Assembly: GCF_017876405.1 (NCBI RefSeq)
Contig: NZ_JAGINW010000001.1
Coordinates: forward strand, 943,203-1,007,202
DNA length: 64,000 nucleotides
Direction of reading: 5' to 3'
Source: Kibdelosporangium banguiense
Lineage (GTDB): Bacteria > Actinomycetota > Actinomycetes > Mycobacteriales > Pseudonocardiaceae
This document shows, piece after piece, positions 43,006 to 51,754 of this stretch. Position 1 is the first letter of the stretch. Every line of letters starts with the position of its first letter. The notes under the pieces are model-generated. The model saw only the letters and a program-made list of their open reading frames with translations. It was not told the DNA's origin and did not search any database. A program made the position numbers and the translations under genes.

Positions 43006-45002
43006 CGCCGCTTGGCGATCGGCAGGACCGCTCGGACGATCGATCCGTGCTCAGTCGTGCGGCAGGAGAACTCACCAGCTATCTCCTGCGCACGCTGGGC
43101 CATGAACTTCAGGCCCATCCCGCGGCTGCTCGCGTCCTCTGGCAGCCCGACGCCGTCGTCCCGGACCTCCACGACGACACCGTGATCGTTGATCGCCAGG
43201 CTCACGGACGCGGACGTCGCCTGTGCGTGCTTCACGACGTTGGTCAACGCTTCGGCAACGATCCGGTACGCCGCCATCTCCACGGACTGGGACAACGCGG
43301 AGACATCGTCCGGCAGTCTCGCCTCCACCTTGAGCGTCGGGCCGGACAGGAACACCGAGAGCTCTCGCAGCGCTCCGACCAGGCCAAGCGTGTCCAGTTC
43401 CGGCGGCCGGAGCCGGTAGGCGACCCTGCGCACAATCCCCAACGCGTCCTGGATTGCAGTCACAGCACGATCCATCAGGTCGAGAACAGGCGCGTTGTCC
43501 GGCAGCTTCGCGCGCACCGCGTCGAGTTGAAGCCGGATGCCCGCAAGCGTCGGCCCCACATCGTCATGCAGATCGCGCGACAGCCGTAGCCGTTCCTCTT
43601 CGCGTGCGGTGACCAACTGCTCCCGGCTGCGCAGCAGCTCCTCGTCCAACCGCAACGCCGCGACCACCGGCGCCACTTGGTCAGCCAACGAAGCGAGCGC
43701 CTGAACAAGCATTTCGTCCAGATGCGTGCGGCCTTCAGGCGGCGCGACGAGTAAACGGCCCACGATCGTGCCCCGGTGCCACAAGTCGAATGTGACCGGC
43801 TCGGCGTCATCTTTGCAGGTCCGGACCTCGGCCAGGGTCCGCACACCATCCGCGGTCTCCAGCTCCAGCCGGGCGAACCGCAGGTGCAGCGAGTTGACGA
43901 CCTCCTCGCACACCGCCGCAGGCACCTCGGACACCTCAAGCCGGTCACGCATCCGTTGTCCCAGGCCAGTCACGGCCTCCGCGATGTCGACGCGACGGCC
44001 CCACGCGACCTGCCGGACCCACCGCGTGAGCAGCAGCCCGAACGGGAAGATCGCGGCGCCCACCAGCCCCGCCTCGAACACGGTGTCGATCGGGATGATG
44101 AACGACAGAACGGCATACAGGCCCAGGTAGCAGGCAAGCAGACTGCTCGCGACAGCGACCACGACGACCGCACGGCGTACCGCAAGATCCAAGTCGTACA
44201 AACGATCTCTCGTCACCGCGACCGCCACGGCCATCGGTATCAAGGCCGCCGCGAGCACCTCAAGGATGTGGTGCACGACCTGCGGCATCGGCACGATCTC
44301 CCGCAGCACCGCCTGCGCGGCGCCGAACAGCAGGACCCACAGCAGCAAGGAGAGCCGTCGCGCCTGCACACCGGTCGCCTTGCGCCAGCGGAACGCCAGC
44401 CCGATCAAGGCGACCACGGTCGCGGCGATCAGAATCACCTCACCCGTGCTGACCAGCGCGTTCGCCAGGCCCTGCAGCTCCGGCACGGCAGCCGGATTGG
44501 TGACGGTGTACCTGGCGCCGTAGTTGCCTTCGGACAGTTCCAGGCCGACGGTGTAGAGCACGATGCCGATCGACGCGAACGCGACCGCCCACCACCAGCG
44601 GCGGCTGGGCAGCCGGCCTTCCGGGTAGATCAACGGCAACAGCGTCGCGATGGCCCAGATCGGCGGCGCCCACAGGGCGTGCTGGATCGGCATCAGCACC
44701 TGGACGACCGGATGATCAGGCGAGTCGAACGCACCGACGAGCGCGGTCATCAACGCGACAACGCCGTCCCACGCCGCGATCGCGACCAGCGCCCAGCCGA
44801 CGCCGTTGCCGGGCTTCCGCCAGGTCACGAGCATGCCCATAGCGGCGTAGAAGATCGCGATCTCGACGTCCAGCGGCATCGCAGCGTACCCGGAGTAGCC
44901 CCACAGGTTCCCCGCCTCGGTGACCACCGCCGCGGCGACCCCGCTGGCCAGCCCCAGAACCCCGAGGCCGGCGGCGATCGCGGCCTTGACGCGGCCGGTC
45001 AA
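43002..45002 (-). CDS. sensor histidine kinase with polytopic membrane region, orphan
   Basis: 666 residues. About ten membrane helices in residues 1-330, a GAF-like stretch (about 345-440), then a NarL-type dimerisation domain with the histidine in RLRLSRDLHDDVG (near 477) and an ATPase domain with EALTNVVKHAQA and DDGVGLPE. No response regulator lies nearby. The start codon is TTG and overlaps the RDD stop (TTGA), so it is translationally coupled to that gene. It sits inside the otherwise conserved DUF4191-RDD-glnA1 block. Confidence 0.88.
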   Translation of the reverse strand: MTGRVKAAIAAGLGVLGLASGVAAAVVTEAGNLWGYSGYAAMPLDVEIAIFYAAMGMLVTWRKPGNGVGWALVAIAAWDGVVALMTALVGAFDSPDHPVVQVLMPIQHALWAPPIWAIATLLPLIYPEGRLPSRRWWWAVAFASIGIVLYTVGLELSEGNYGARYTVTNPAAVPELQGLANALVSTGEVILIAATVVALIGLAFRWRKATGVQARRLSLLLWVLLFGAAQAVLREIVPMPQVVHHILEVLAAALIPMAVAVAVTRDRLYDLDLAVRRAVVVVAVASSLLACYLGLYAVLSFIIPIDTVFEAGLVGAAIFPFGLLLTRWVRQVAWGRRVDIAEAVTGLGQRMRDRLEVSEVPAAVCEEVVNSLHLRFARLELETADGVRTLAEVRTCKDDAEPVTFDLWHRGTIVGRLLVAPPEGRTHLDEMLVQALASLADQVAPVVAALRLDEELLRSREQLVTAREEERLRLSRDLHDDVGPTLAGIRLQLDAVRAKLPDNAPVLDLMDRAVTAIQDALGIVRRVAYRLRPPELDTLGLVGALRELSVFLSGPTLKVEARLPDDVSALSQSVEMAAYRIVAEALTNVVKHAQATSASVSLAINDHGVVVEVRDDGVGLPEDASSRGMGLKFMAQRAQEIAGEFSCRTTEHGSIVRAVLPIAKRR

Positions 45003-45472
45003 CGGGTGCGCACCACCACCGTGCCGAGCAGCTTGTCGTGCAGTCCCCGGCGGTCGGCGTCCCAGATCGCGGCGGGAATGATCAGCGCGACCAGCAGTGT
45101 CCGCGGCACTGCCCGGATCACCCCGACCATGGGGTGGTCCCCCAGCCGGGCCACCCGGATGCCGAAGACCTTCATGCCGGGGGTGAACCCGAAGAAGGAC
45201 ACCGCGATGACGGTGATCAGGAACCAGGCCAGCAGGCTCCAGTTGCGGGGCAGCTCAGGTGCGGTGAACAGACCCGCGACCAGCCCGGCCAGAACAGCGT
45301 CGATCAGTAGGGCGAGCGCGCGCACGCCGGTCCCGGCCACCGAGCCGGGCCCGTCCTTCGGCAGCCCGAGACGTTCCCCCGGGTAACTCTGCGCGGGTCG
45401 GTCGCCGGCGTCCTCGCCGGGCTCGAGCGCGGCGCGGGGCCCGGACAACCACGATCCGGTCCACCTTGTCAC
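44999..45472 (-). CDS. RDD family membrane protein
   Basis: 157 residues. After a soluble N-terminus of about 45 residues there are about three helices: VRALALLIDAVLAGLVAG, then LLAWFLITVIAVSFFG, then LLVALIIPAAI. The RDD-type Arg and Asp residues are in place (VRALALLID, and DADRRGLHDKL). It corresponds to Rv2219A beside glnA1. RDD proteins are thought to be small transporters or envelope proteins. The GTG is 6 bases after TACTCT, with GGAGGG in between, as in two other leaderless genes here. Confidence 0.87.
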   Translation of the reverse strand: MTRWTGSWLSGPRAALEPGEDAGDRPAQSYPGERLGLPKDGPGSVAGTGVRALALLIDAVLAGLVAGLFTAPELPRNWSLLAWFLITVIAVSFFGFTPGMKVFGIRVARLGDHPMVGVIRAVPRTLLVALIIPAAIWDADRRGLHDKLLGTVVVRTR

Positions 45473-45478
45473 CCCTCC

Positions 45479-45484
45479 AGAGTA
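45479..45484 (-). promoter_or_regulatory. -10 element TACTCT, leaderless promoter of the RDD gene
   Basis: TACTCT on the minus strand, GGAGGG, then GTG at 45472. Confidence 0.45.
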
Positions 45485-45657
45485 GAACCACGTCACAATC
45501 CAGTGTCCAACGGTCGACATTTCCGGCATTGCGAGGCTCGTTAACATCGGCGAAACATCCGGGTGACGGTCGGGCAACACCACGCTCATAGCTTCACGAC
45601 GCATAGCGGAAGTGGCGCGCCCGTCGGCGCCAAGCACTGAGTAAGGAGCCTACGAGC

Positions 45658-47082
45658 GTGTTCAATAGCCCCGACGAGGTCTTGCGCTTCATCAAAGACG
45701 AACAGGTTCGCTTCGTTGACGTCCGGTTCTGCGACCTGCCGGGCATCATGCAGCACTTCACCGTCCCGGCGGAGTCCTTCGACGCGTCGGCGTTCGAGGA
45801 CGGACTGGCCTTCGACGGGTCTTCGGTTCGTGGCTTCCAGTCGATCCACGAGTCGGACATGCTGCTGCTGCCGGACCCCTACACGGCGCGACTCGACCCG
45901 TTCCGGGTGGAGAAGACCCTGGTCCTGAACTTCTTCGTGCACGACCCGTTCACCCGTGAGGCCTACAGCCGCGACCCGCGCAACATCGCGCGCAAGGCGG
46001 AGCTGTACCTGGCCGAGTCCGGTATCGCGGACACCGCCTACTTCGGTGCCGAAGCCGAGTTCTACATCTTCGACTCGGTGCGCTTCGACAACGCCGAGAA
46101 CGGCGCCTTCTACGAGATCGACTCCGTCGAGGGCTGGTGGAACACCGGCACCGACGAAGAAGGCGGAAACCGCGGCTACAAGACGAAGTACAAGGGCGGC
46201 TACTTCCCGGTGTCGCCGGTCGACCACTTCGCCGACCTGCGCGACCAGATGACCCTGAACCTGATCGACTCGGGCTTCACCGTCGAGCGCGGTCACCACG
46301 AGGTGGGCACCGCAGGCCAGGCAGAGATCAACTACAAGTTCAACACACTGCTGCACGCGGCCGACGACCTGCAGTTGTTCAAGTACATCATCAAGAACAC
46401 CGCCTGGCACGCGAACAAGAGCGTCACCTTCATGCCGAAGCCCCTCTTCGGCGACAACGGCTCCGGCATGCACTGCCACCAGTCGTTGTGGAAGGAAGGC
46501 GAGCCGCTGTTCCACGACGAGTCCGGCTACGCAGGCCTCTCGGACGTGGCCCGGCACTACATCGGCGGCATCCTGCACCACGCCCCGTCGCTGCTGGCCT
46601 TCACCAACCCGACCGTGAACTCGTACCACCGCCTGGTGCCCGGCTACGAAGCCCCGGTCAGCCTGGTCTACTCACAGCGCAACCGTTCGGCCTGCGTCCG
46701 CATCCCGATCACCGGCAACAACCCGAAGGCCAAGCGCATCGAGTTCCGTTGCCCCGACTCCTCCGGAAACCCCTACCTGGCCTTCTCAGCGATGGTCATG
46801 GCCGGCCTCGACGGCATCAAGAACAAGATCGAACCGGCCGCCCCCATCGACAAGGACCTCTACGAGCTCCCGCCCGAGGAGGCCAAGAACGTCAAGCAGG
46901 TCCCCGCAGACCTCGGCACAGTCCTCGACACCCTCGAGGCCGACCACGACTATCTGCTCGAGGGTGGCGTCTTCACGCCAGACGTGATCGACACCTGGAT
47001 CTCCTTCAAGCGCGAGAACGAGATCGACCCGCTGCGTCTGCGTCCGCACCCGTATGAGTTCGCCCTCTACTACGACGTCTGA
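45658..47082 (+). CDS. glnA: glutamine synthetase, type I (GSI-beta)
   Basis: 474 residues, full length. It makes glutamine from glutamate, ammonia and ATP. Active-site phrases include [10 protein letters not shown], the metal-binding [10 protein letters not shown] and [13 protein letters not shown]. The adenylylation tyrosine is Tyr402 in [11 protein letters not shown], so it is open to control by the GlnE encoded 12 kb downstream. The GTG has AAGGAG 12 bases upstream. The upstream gap of about 185 bases holds its regulation. A long terminator follows. Confidence 0.97.
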   Translation: MFNSPDEVLRFIKDEQVRFVDVRFCDLPGIMQHFTVPAESFDASAFEDGLAFDGSSVRGFQSIHESDMLLLPDPYTARLDPFRVEKTLVLNFFVHDPFTREAYSRDPRNIARKAELYLAESGIADTAYFGAEAEFYIFDSVRFDNAENGAFYEIDSVEGWWNTGTDEEGGNRGYKTKYKGGYFPVSPVDHFADLRDQMTLNLIDSGFTVERGHHEVGTAGQAEINYKFNTLLHAADDLQLFKYIIKNTAWHANKSVTFMPKPLFGDNGSGMHCHQSLWKEGEPLFHDESGYAGLSDVARHYIGGILHHAPSLLAFTNPTVNSYHRLVPGYEAPVSLVYSQRNRSACVRIPITGNNPKAKRIEFRCPDSSGNPYLAFSAMVMAGLDGIKNKIEPAAPIDKDLYELPPEEAKNVKQVPADLGTVLDTLEADHDYLLEGGVFTPDVIDTWISFKRENEIDPLRLRPHPYEFALYYDV

Positions 47083-47108
47083 TCAGGCGCCGTAGGTCCG
47101 TGTAGACA

Positions 47109-47150
47109 CAGGCCGGGTGGTCGAGTGACTTTCCTCGACCACCCGGCCTG
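47109..47150 (+). terminator. terminator of glnA
   Basis: CAGGCCGGGTGGTCGAG (47109-47125) pairs perfectly over 17 bp with 47134-47150, leaving an 8-base loop, and is followed by AGCATTTACG. It is among the strongest hairpins in the window. Confidence 0.85.
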
Positions 47151-47232
47151 AGCATTTACGCCCCTCTCAGTGGGCAGGCGCCAGTTTCCCTTCTGAGGCC
47201 AGCTCACGAGCCGCCGCGAGAAAGTGCCCGGC

Positions 47233-47478
47233 TTACTGCCGTCGTATGCCGGAGCGCCACTGCCAGTAGGCGATACCGACGTATAGCAACACGAGCCACG
47301 CGGAGAGGACGACTGTGCGGATGACGGGCGCTGAGGGATCGGCCCAGAGGTACTGAAGGGTCACGGCCGCGCCCACTCCGACGATGACGCCTAGGAGGCT
47401 GCGTAGTGCGCGAGGTCCTCTGATGAGCCAATGCCAGAAGCCGCCCTGGGTGTAGGTCATCCGAGGCGGGGTGGTCAT
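47233..47478 (-). CDS. small two-helix membrane protein
   Basis: 81 residues. Two hydrophobic segments (about 28-47 and 55-76) separated by LQYLWADPSAP; the ends are basic. No family is recognised. It is the last gene of the minus-strand operon that begins with the pRiA4b-like gene, 35 bases after the DUF6880 stop. It may be part of the defence-type island or its edge. Confidence 0.6.
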   Translation of the reverse strand: MTTPPRMTYTQGGFWHWLIRGPRALRSLLGVIVGVGAAVTLQYLWADPSAPVIRTVVLSAWLVLLYVGIAYWQWRSGIRRQ

Positions 47479-47513
47479 CACGTCTTCATCGTTGTGGGTG
47501 TTGGGCGCCGGCG

Positions 47514-48199
47514 TCAATGAGACGGCAGGTCCATCGAGGAGCGCACCGGCTCCGTAAGTTCGGCGAGTTGTTCCATCAGGTAGGTGATGGCGGATCTGCG
47601 CCTGTCGTAGCCATAACGTTTCTTCGAGGGTAGCGCCTGCCATGCCTGCTCAACCAACTCTTGGTAGCGGGCCAAACCAGCTGGCCCGAGTATTGGTTCG
47701 TAGTCCGGCAGGACGGTCCGGAATACCTCGTAGTCGCTGGTCAGGGCGCGTTTGACCAGCATCTCTGCCAGTGCTGTCGGGTTGGGCGGGCTGGCTGCGC
47801 ATGCGTTCAGGTGGATTTCCTGGGCTCTGCTCATGGCCCCGCCCAGGCCGCTGCGGGAATCGTCGAGCATTCCGGTCGCGCTTTCCAGCAGGTCCAGCGC
47901 ATATTCGGCCAGCTCGGCGGCCACGCCAGGGAGGTCCGCATCGACCAGTTCGGCCACTGCGTCCAGTGCTTCGTGCACGTCTTCGAAATACGGGTATGTC
48001 GCTCGGTAGTCCACGTAGTGGCTGATCTTGATTGTCGATTCGAGGCGGGCTCGCAGTGCATGCTCGTCGCGGGCGGGCCTGCTGCGAATTCGAGGCGGGC
48101 TCGGAGGCGTGGATCATTCTTTGCCGCGGACAGCAGGTGGTCCGCCAGCCAGGCTGGGTCTTGGGCGCGCAAGAACTTCAGCAATGACTGCTCGTCCAT
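47514..48199 (-). pseudogene. DUF6880 family protein, interrupted by a frameshift
   Basis: The ATG at 48199 shares its A with the stop of the pRiA4b-like gene (TAATG). The N-terminal frame reads LLKFLRAQDPAWLADHLL and then RLRARLEFAAG. Family-type sequence then continues in another frame with DEHALRARLE and YVDYRATYPYFEDVHEALD, down to 47514. Joining them needs one inserted base (or two deleted) near 48065-48085, a GC-rich run. The frames overlap a 16-bp direct repeat (48038-48053 and 48088-48103), which mirrors the protein repeat LRARLE. It is either a real pseudogene or a sequencing slip; the intact protein would have about 228 residues. Confidence 0.7.
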
Positions 48200-49635
48200 T
48201 AGGACCTCCATTGAGCCAGGTGGTCCCAGTCGGCTGGCGGTGCCGTCGCCACCGGGGGTCTGCCGAGGTATACGAGGTAGGCGGAGTGCAGCCATGCTTC
48301 GACGGTGCCTGGCAGGAATTCCAAGTCGGCAAAAGACATGAGACCGGTCGCGCGTTTCGCACGGCAGTGGGCGCGGAGTTCGACTGTGGCGTCGTCCTCG
48401 ACCAACTTTGTCACGACGACGGGCTCGCCGAGCAGGGTTGCGGGGACCGGGAACTTGATCTCCTCGTCCAGCACGGTGAGGAAGGCGGTCATCTGCTCGT
48501 GTTCGCCGTAGGCGTCGGTGACGATGACCTCGATGTCGTCACGAAGCAAGGCTTCGACGTCGTGGGCACCACTCGCCAGGTGGGCAAGCTGCGTGTTGAT
48601 TTCGGCCTGGTCGAACGGAGTCCACTGCGGGTTCTCCGGGCCCACGTCCTCGACCGGGGCGTCTCCTCTTCCGCCTGAGCAAACCGGGTAGGCCGTGTCC
48701 GGGTCTGGTTCGATGACTTTCTCCAGCGTGATGTCGTGCATCCAGCTGTCGCCGAAGTCGTAGATGTACGAGAGCCGCTTGGCGAACACAGCGAACACGG
48801 CGCCGAGAGTGATCTTGTCCTCGTCGTGTTCGGCGTCGAAGTACGGGTCGCCGTACTGGCGTCGGCCGACTTTGAACGCGTGCAGGTGGTCGCCGTCCCA
48901 GTTGAAGGCGATCTGGATGATGTCGTGCAGGTCACCGAGCGTGGCCGACGACGGTACAAGCACCCGGCGCAAGCATTGCGGCTGCACGTACCGCAAGGTG
49001 ATCTTGAGTTGGCAGATGCCCTCCAGCTCGGACTGCGTGTCCGGCGAGTCGCGCAGAGATGTCAGTGCCCAGCGGCCGAGCGGTGTGATTCGCCGCTGTC
49101 GGTCGACGGCGCCGAAGGCTGCCATCAACTCCAACGCCGCCTCAGCTGGGTCTCGGTCGCCGAAACCGCGGTGGAACGCGTCGTACACCTCGTAGCTCGA
49201 TTGATTGATGATCTTCTGCAAATCCGGTGCCGGCTCAGCTGCCAGCGCTGTGAGCACCAGGCGGCCGATTTCCAGTACGTCAGGCTCGTCGCCATCGAAT
49301 GTCACGGCCAGCACTGCGGCAAGGGCCCGTAGCCAGGCCTCCAGCACCGCGTCACCATCGGCCAACGTGGGTCCCGATACGGCGCGGCCGTCGCTGACCG
49401 ACAACAGCCCTGCCGCGACCGCGGCCGTCCACGGGCGCTGTAGGGCGGGGACGTCCGCCGTGCTGCGTACCGACTGTGGCATCGCGACACCCAGCACTTG
49501 ACCTGCTTCCGGCAGGTCAGCTCGCCGCAGTACGCCTTTCGCAGTCACCGGCCGACCAGGGCCGACCCATTTGGCCAGGGCCAGAGCCTGCTGCAACGCG
49601 TTGCATTCCCGGGCTGTCCCGGCGAGGTGCTCCAC
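48199..49635 (-). CDS. pRiA4b ORF-3 (IS1096 TnpR-like) family protein
   Basis: 478 residues. The N-terminal region carries LALAKWVGPGRPVTAKGVLR, the layout seen in many actinobacterial relatives. The C-terminal half holds the pRiA4b ORF-3 domain: LKITLRYVQPQCLRRVLVP, IIQIAFNWDGDHLHAF and YIYDFGDSWMHDITLEK. This domain was first seen in plasmid and transposon genes; its activity is unproven. The GTG start, 7 bases after TACGCT, was chosen because the N-terminal family pattern begins just after it. It is divergent from jetA across 66 bases and coupled to the DUF6880 gene. Confidence 0.85.
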   Translation of the reverse strand: MEHLAGTARECNALQQALALAKWVGPGRPVTAKGVLRRADLPEAGQVLGVAMPQSVRSTADVPALQRPWTAAVAAGLLSVSDGRAVSGPTLADGDAVLEAWLRALAAVLAVTFDGDEPDVLEIGRLVLTALAAEPAPDLQKIINQSSYEVYDAFHRGFGDRDPAEAALELMAAFGAVDRQRRITPLGRWALTSLRDSPDTQSELEGICQLKITLRYVQPQCLRRVLVPSSATLGDLHDIIQIAFNWDGDHLHAFKVGRRQYGDPYFDAEHDEDKITLGAVFAVFAKRLSYIYDFGDSWMHDITLEKVIEPDPDTAYPVCSGGRGDAPVEDVGPENPQWTPFDQAEINTQLAHLASGAHDVEALLRDDIEVIVTDAYGEHEQMTAFLTVLDEEIKFPVPATLLGEPVVVTKLVEDDATVELRAHCRAKRATGLMSFADLEFLPGTVEAWLHSAYLVYLGRPPVATAPPADWDHLAQWRS

Positions 49636-49642
49636 CCCGTGC

Positions 49643-49648
49643 AGCGTA
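49643..49648 (-). promoter_or_regulatory. -10 element TACGCT, leaderless promoter of the pRiA4b-like gene
   Basis: TACGCT on the minus strand, 7 bases, then GTG at 49635. It lies in the 66-base gap shared with jetA. Confidence 0.4.
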
Positions 49649-49701
49649 GACAGGGGTCCGTGGTGCAATGGGTGAGGCCGCCGTACAAACCGAGGGAACG
49701 C

Positions 49702-51138
49702 GTGGATTTCGACGAGCTTGACCTGCTGCGCCGCAACAATCCGGCTTGGAAGCTGTTGCGCGCCGCCAACGGCCCGCTTGTCCTGGCTTTCCTCGGGAAA
49801 GTCTTTGTCGACGACAACTTTCGGTCCATTTCCGCCACCGAGCTGATCAGCCGGCTGGACGATGAGTTGTACGCGCTGAACGAGCGGCTTGGGGAGGGGG
49901 CGTTTCCGAAGCCTGCCAAGGCTTATCTCGATGATTGGGCGGCCGCGGAGAACGGCTGGCTGCGCAAGTACTACCCGGCTGGGTCCGATGAGGTGCATTT
50001 CGACGCGACTCCTGCTGTGGAGAAGGCGCTGGCCTGGGTGGACACGTTGCGGGAACGCACTTTCGTCGGCACCGAGTCGCGGTTGAACACCATCTTCGAA
50101 CTGCTGCGGCAGATGGCTTACGGCGCGGAGGCCGATCCGGATGTCCGGCTCGCCGAGTTGCACAGGCGCCGCGCCAAGATCGACGCTGAGATCAGCCGGG
50201 TCGAGGGCGGCGACGTCGCGTTGCTCGACTCCTCCGCCCAGCGGGATCGCTATCAGCAGTTCGCTGCCACCGCGCGGGAATTGTTGTCCGACTTCCGGGA
50301 GGTCGAGGCCAACTTCCGGGCTTTGGACCGGGCGCTGCGGGCCAGGATCGCCGGGTGGCAGGGCTCCAAGGGTGAACTGCTCGACGATGTCGTGGGCAAC
50401 CGCAACACCATCGCGGACTCCGACCAGGGCCGTAGCTTCCAGGCCTTCTACGACTTCCTGCTCTCGCACGAGCGGCAGGCCGAGCTCACCGACCTGCTCG
50501 CGAAGGTCCAGTCCCTCGACGCTGTCGACACTGACTCGCGGATGCGGCACATCCACCACGACTGGCTTGACGCGGCCGAACGCACGCAGGCGACTGTGCG
50601 GCTGTTGTCGGAGCAGCTTCGGCGGTTTCTCGATGACCAGGTGTGGCTTGAGAACCGCCGGGTGATGGACATCCTGCGCAGCATCGAGTCGTCCGCGCTC
50701 AAGTTGCGGGACCATTCCCCTGATGTCACCTACGAACTCGACGGCACTGTCCCGTCGATCGTGCTGCCGATGGAACGCCCGCTCTACACGCCCAAGGTCA
50801 AAGTCGCGCTCGAAAGTGAGGACATCAGTACGGCCGATGAGGATCTTGACGCGTCCGCGTTGTTCGAGCAGGCCCATGTGGACCGGGAACGGCTACGCGG
50901 CTTCGTGCGCGGCGAGTTGCGCCACCGCACCCAGGTCGGGCTCAGCCAGGTGCTCGAACGGCAGCCGCTTGAGCAGGGCATGGCCGAACTGGTCGGCTAC
51001 CTTTCCCTGGACGATCCGGCCTTCCAGGTGGTTTTCGACGAAACCGCACGTGAGCAGGTGCGTTGGGTGGACGCCACCGGCACGGAGCGAATCGCCAGCA
51101 TTCCCCGCGTGACCTTTATTGTCAGTGGGGGTCTCTAG
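49702..51138 (+). CDS. jetA: Wadjet defence subunit JetA (DUF3375 family)
   Basis: 478 residues. The DUF3375 N-terminus reads [20 protein letters not shown]; two winged-helix-like regions and helical segments follow, as expected for a kleisin-type (MukF-like) subunit of the Wadjet SMC complex. Phrases such as [22 protein letters not shown] are typical. The GTG start is supported by GAGGGAA 5 bases upstream; the frame stays open upstream but overlaps the divergent gene. It opens a tight four-gene operon. Domain order and neighbours fit type I Wadjet. Confidence 0.93.
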   Translation: MDFDELDLLRRNNPAWKLLRAANGPLVLAFLGKVFVDDNFRSISATELISRLDDELYALNERLGEGAFPKPAKAYLDDWAAAENGWLRKYYPAGSDEVHFDATPAVEKALAWVDTLRERTFVGTESRLNTIFELLRQMAYGAEADPDVRLAELHRRRAKIDAEISRVEGGDVALLDSSAQRDRYQQFAATARELLSDFREVEANFRALDRALRARIAGWQGSKGELLDDVVGNRNTIADSDQGRSFQAFYDFLLSHERQAELTDLLAKVQSLDAVDTDSRMRHIHHDWLDAAERTQATVRLLSEQLRRFLDDQVWLENRRVMDILRSIESSALKLRDHSPDVTYELDGTVPSIVLPMERPLYTPKVKVALESEDISTADEDLDASALFEQAHVDRERLRGFVRGELRHRTQVGLSQVLERQPLEQGMAELVGYLSLDDPAFQVVFDETAREQVRWVDATGTERIASIPRVTFIVSGGL

Positions 51139-51139
51139 C

Positions 51140-51754
51140 ATGGCTGGCGTGACCACATCGCTGCGCAGAGACGAGCTGGACCTGTCGCTCGTGGTCACGC
51201 ACCTGATGAAAGGTGTGGTGTACGCCGACGGCCACGAGAAGGTCTGGCGCCACCTGCTGCCGCTGCAGGCCCAGGTGCGTGACTACGTCGGCGTCATGGG
51301 CCTGACTGTGGTCGTCGACGAGGCCGAAGGCTATGCGTTCCTTCGTTCCAAGGCTGACGGCGAGGACGACGAGCAGACCGTCCCGCGGCTGATCCCGCGG
51401 CGCGCCCTGTCGTTCCACGTAAGTCTGCTGCTTGCCTTGCTGCGTAAGAAACTTGCCGAGTTCGACGCGTCCGGCGCGGAGACACGGCTGATCCTGACCA
51501 GGGAACAGATCGTGGAGATGGTGCGGCTGTTCCTGCCCGAGCGCAGCAACGAGGCACGGCTGGTCGACCAGATCGACACCCAGATCACCAAGATCATCGA
51601 GCTGGGTTTCCTGCGCCGGATCACCGGGCAGGACGCCACCTTCGAGGTGCGGCGCATCCTGAAGGCCTTTGTGGACGGGCAGTGGCTGGCGGAGTTCGGC
51701 CAACGGCTCGCCGAGTACGCGAGCCAGCTCGGCGGACAGGGGGATGACGACTGA
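51140..51754 (+). CDS. jetB: Wadjet defence subunit JetB (DUF4194 family)
   Basis: 204 residues. It is the MukE-like winged-helix subunit of the Wadjet complex, with [20 protein letters not shown] near the start, [20 protein letters not shown] in the middle and [19 protein letters not shown] near the end. The ATG follows the jetA stop after one base, with GGGGG 9 bases upstream. The stop shares its last base with the jetC start, so the genes are translationally coupled. Confidence 0.92.
   Translation: MAGVTTSLRRDELDLSLVVTHLMKGVVYADGHEKVWRHLLPLQAQVRDYVGVMGLTVVVDEAEGYAFLRSKADGEDDEQTVPRLIPRRALSFHVSLLLALLRKKLAEFDASGAETRLILTREQIVEMVRLFLPERSNEARLVDQIDTQITKIIELGFLRRITGQDATFEVRRILKAFVDGQWLAEFGQRLAEYASQLGGQGDDD

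Noticed and set aside
48038..48103. 16-bp direct repeat in the DUF6880 gene as a target-site duplication of an inserted element
   Set aside because: The 50-bp unit encodes LRARLE twice, which suits an ordinary helical repeat in the protein; no element lies between.
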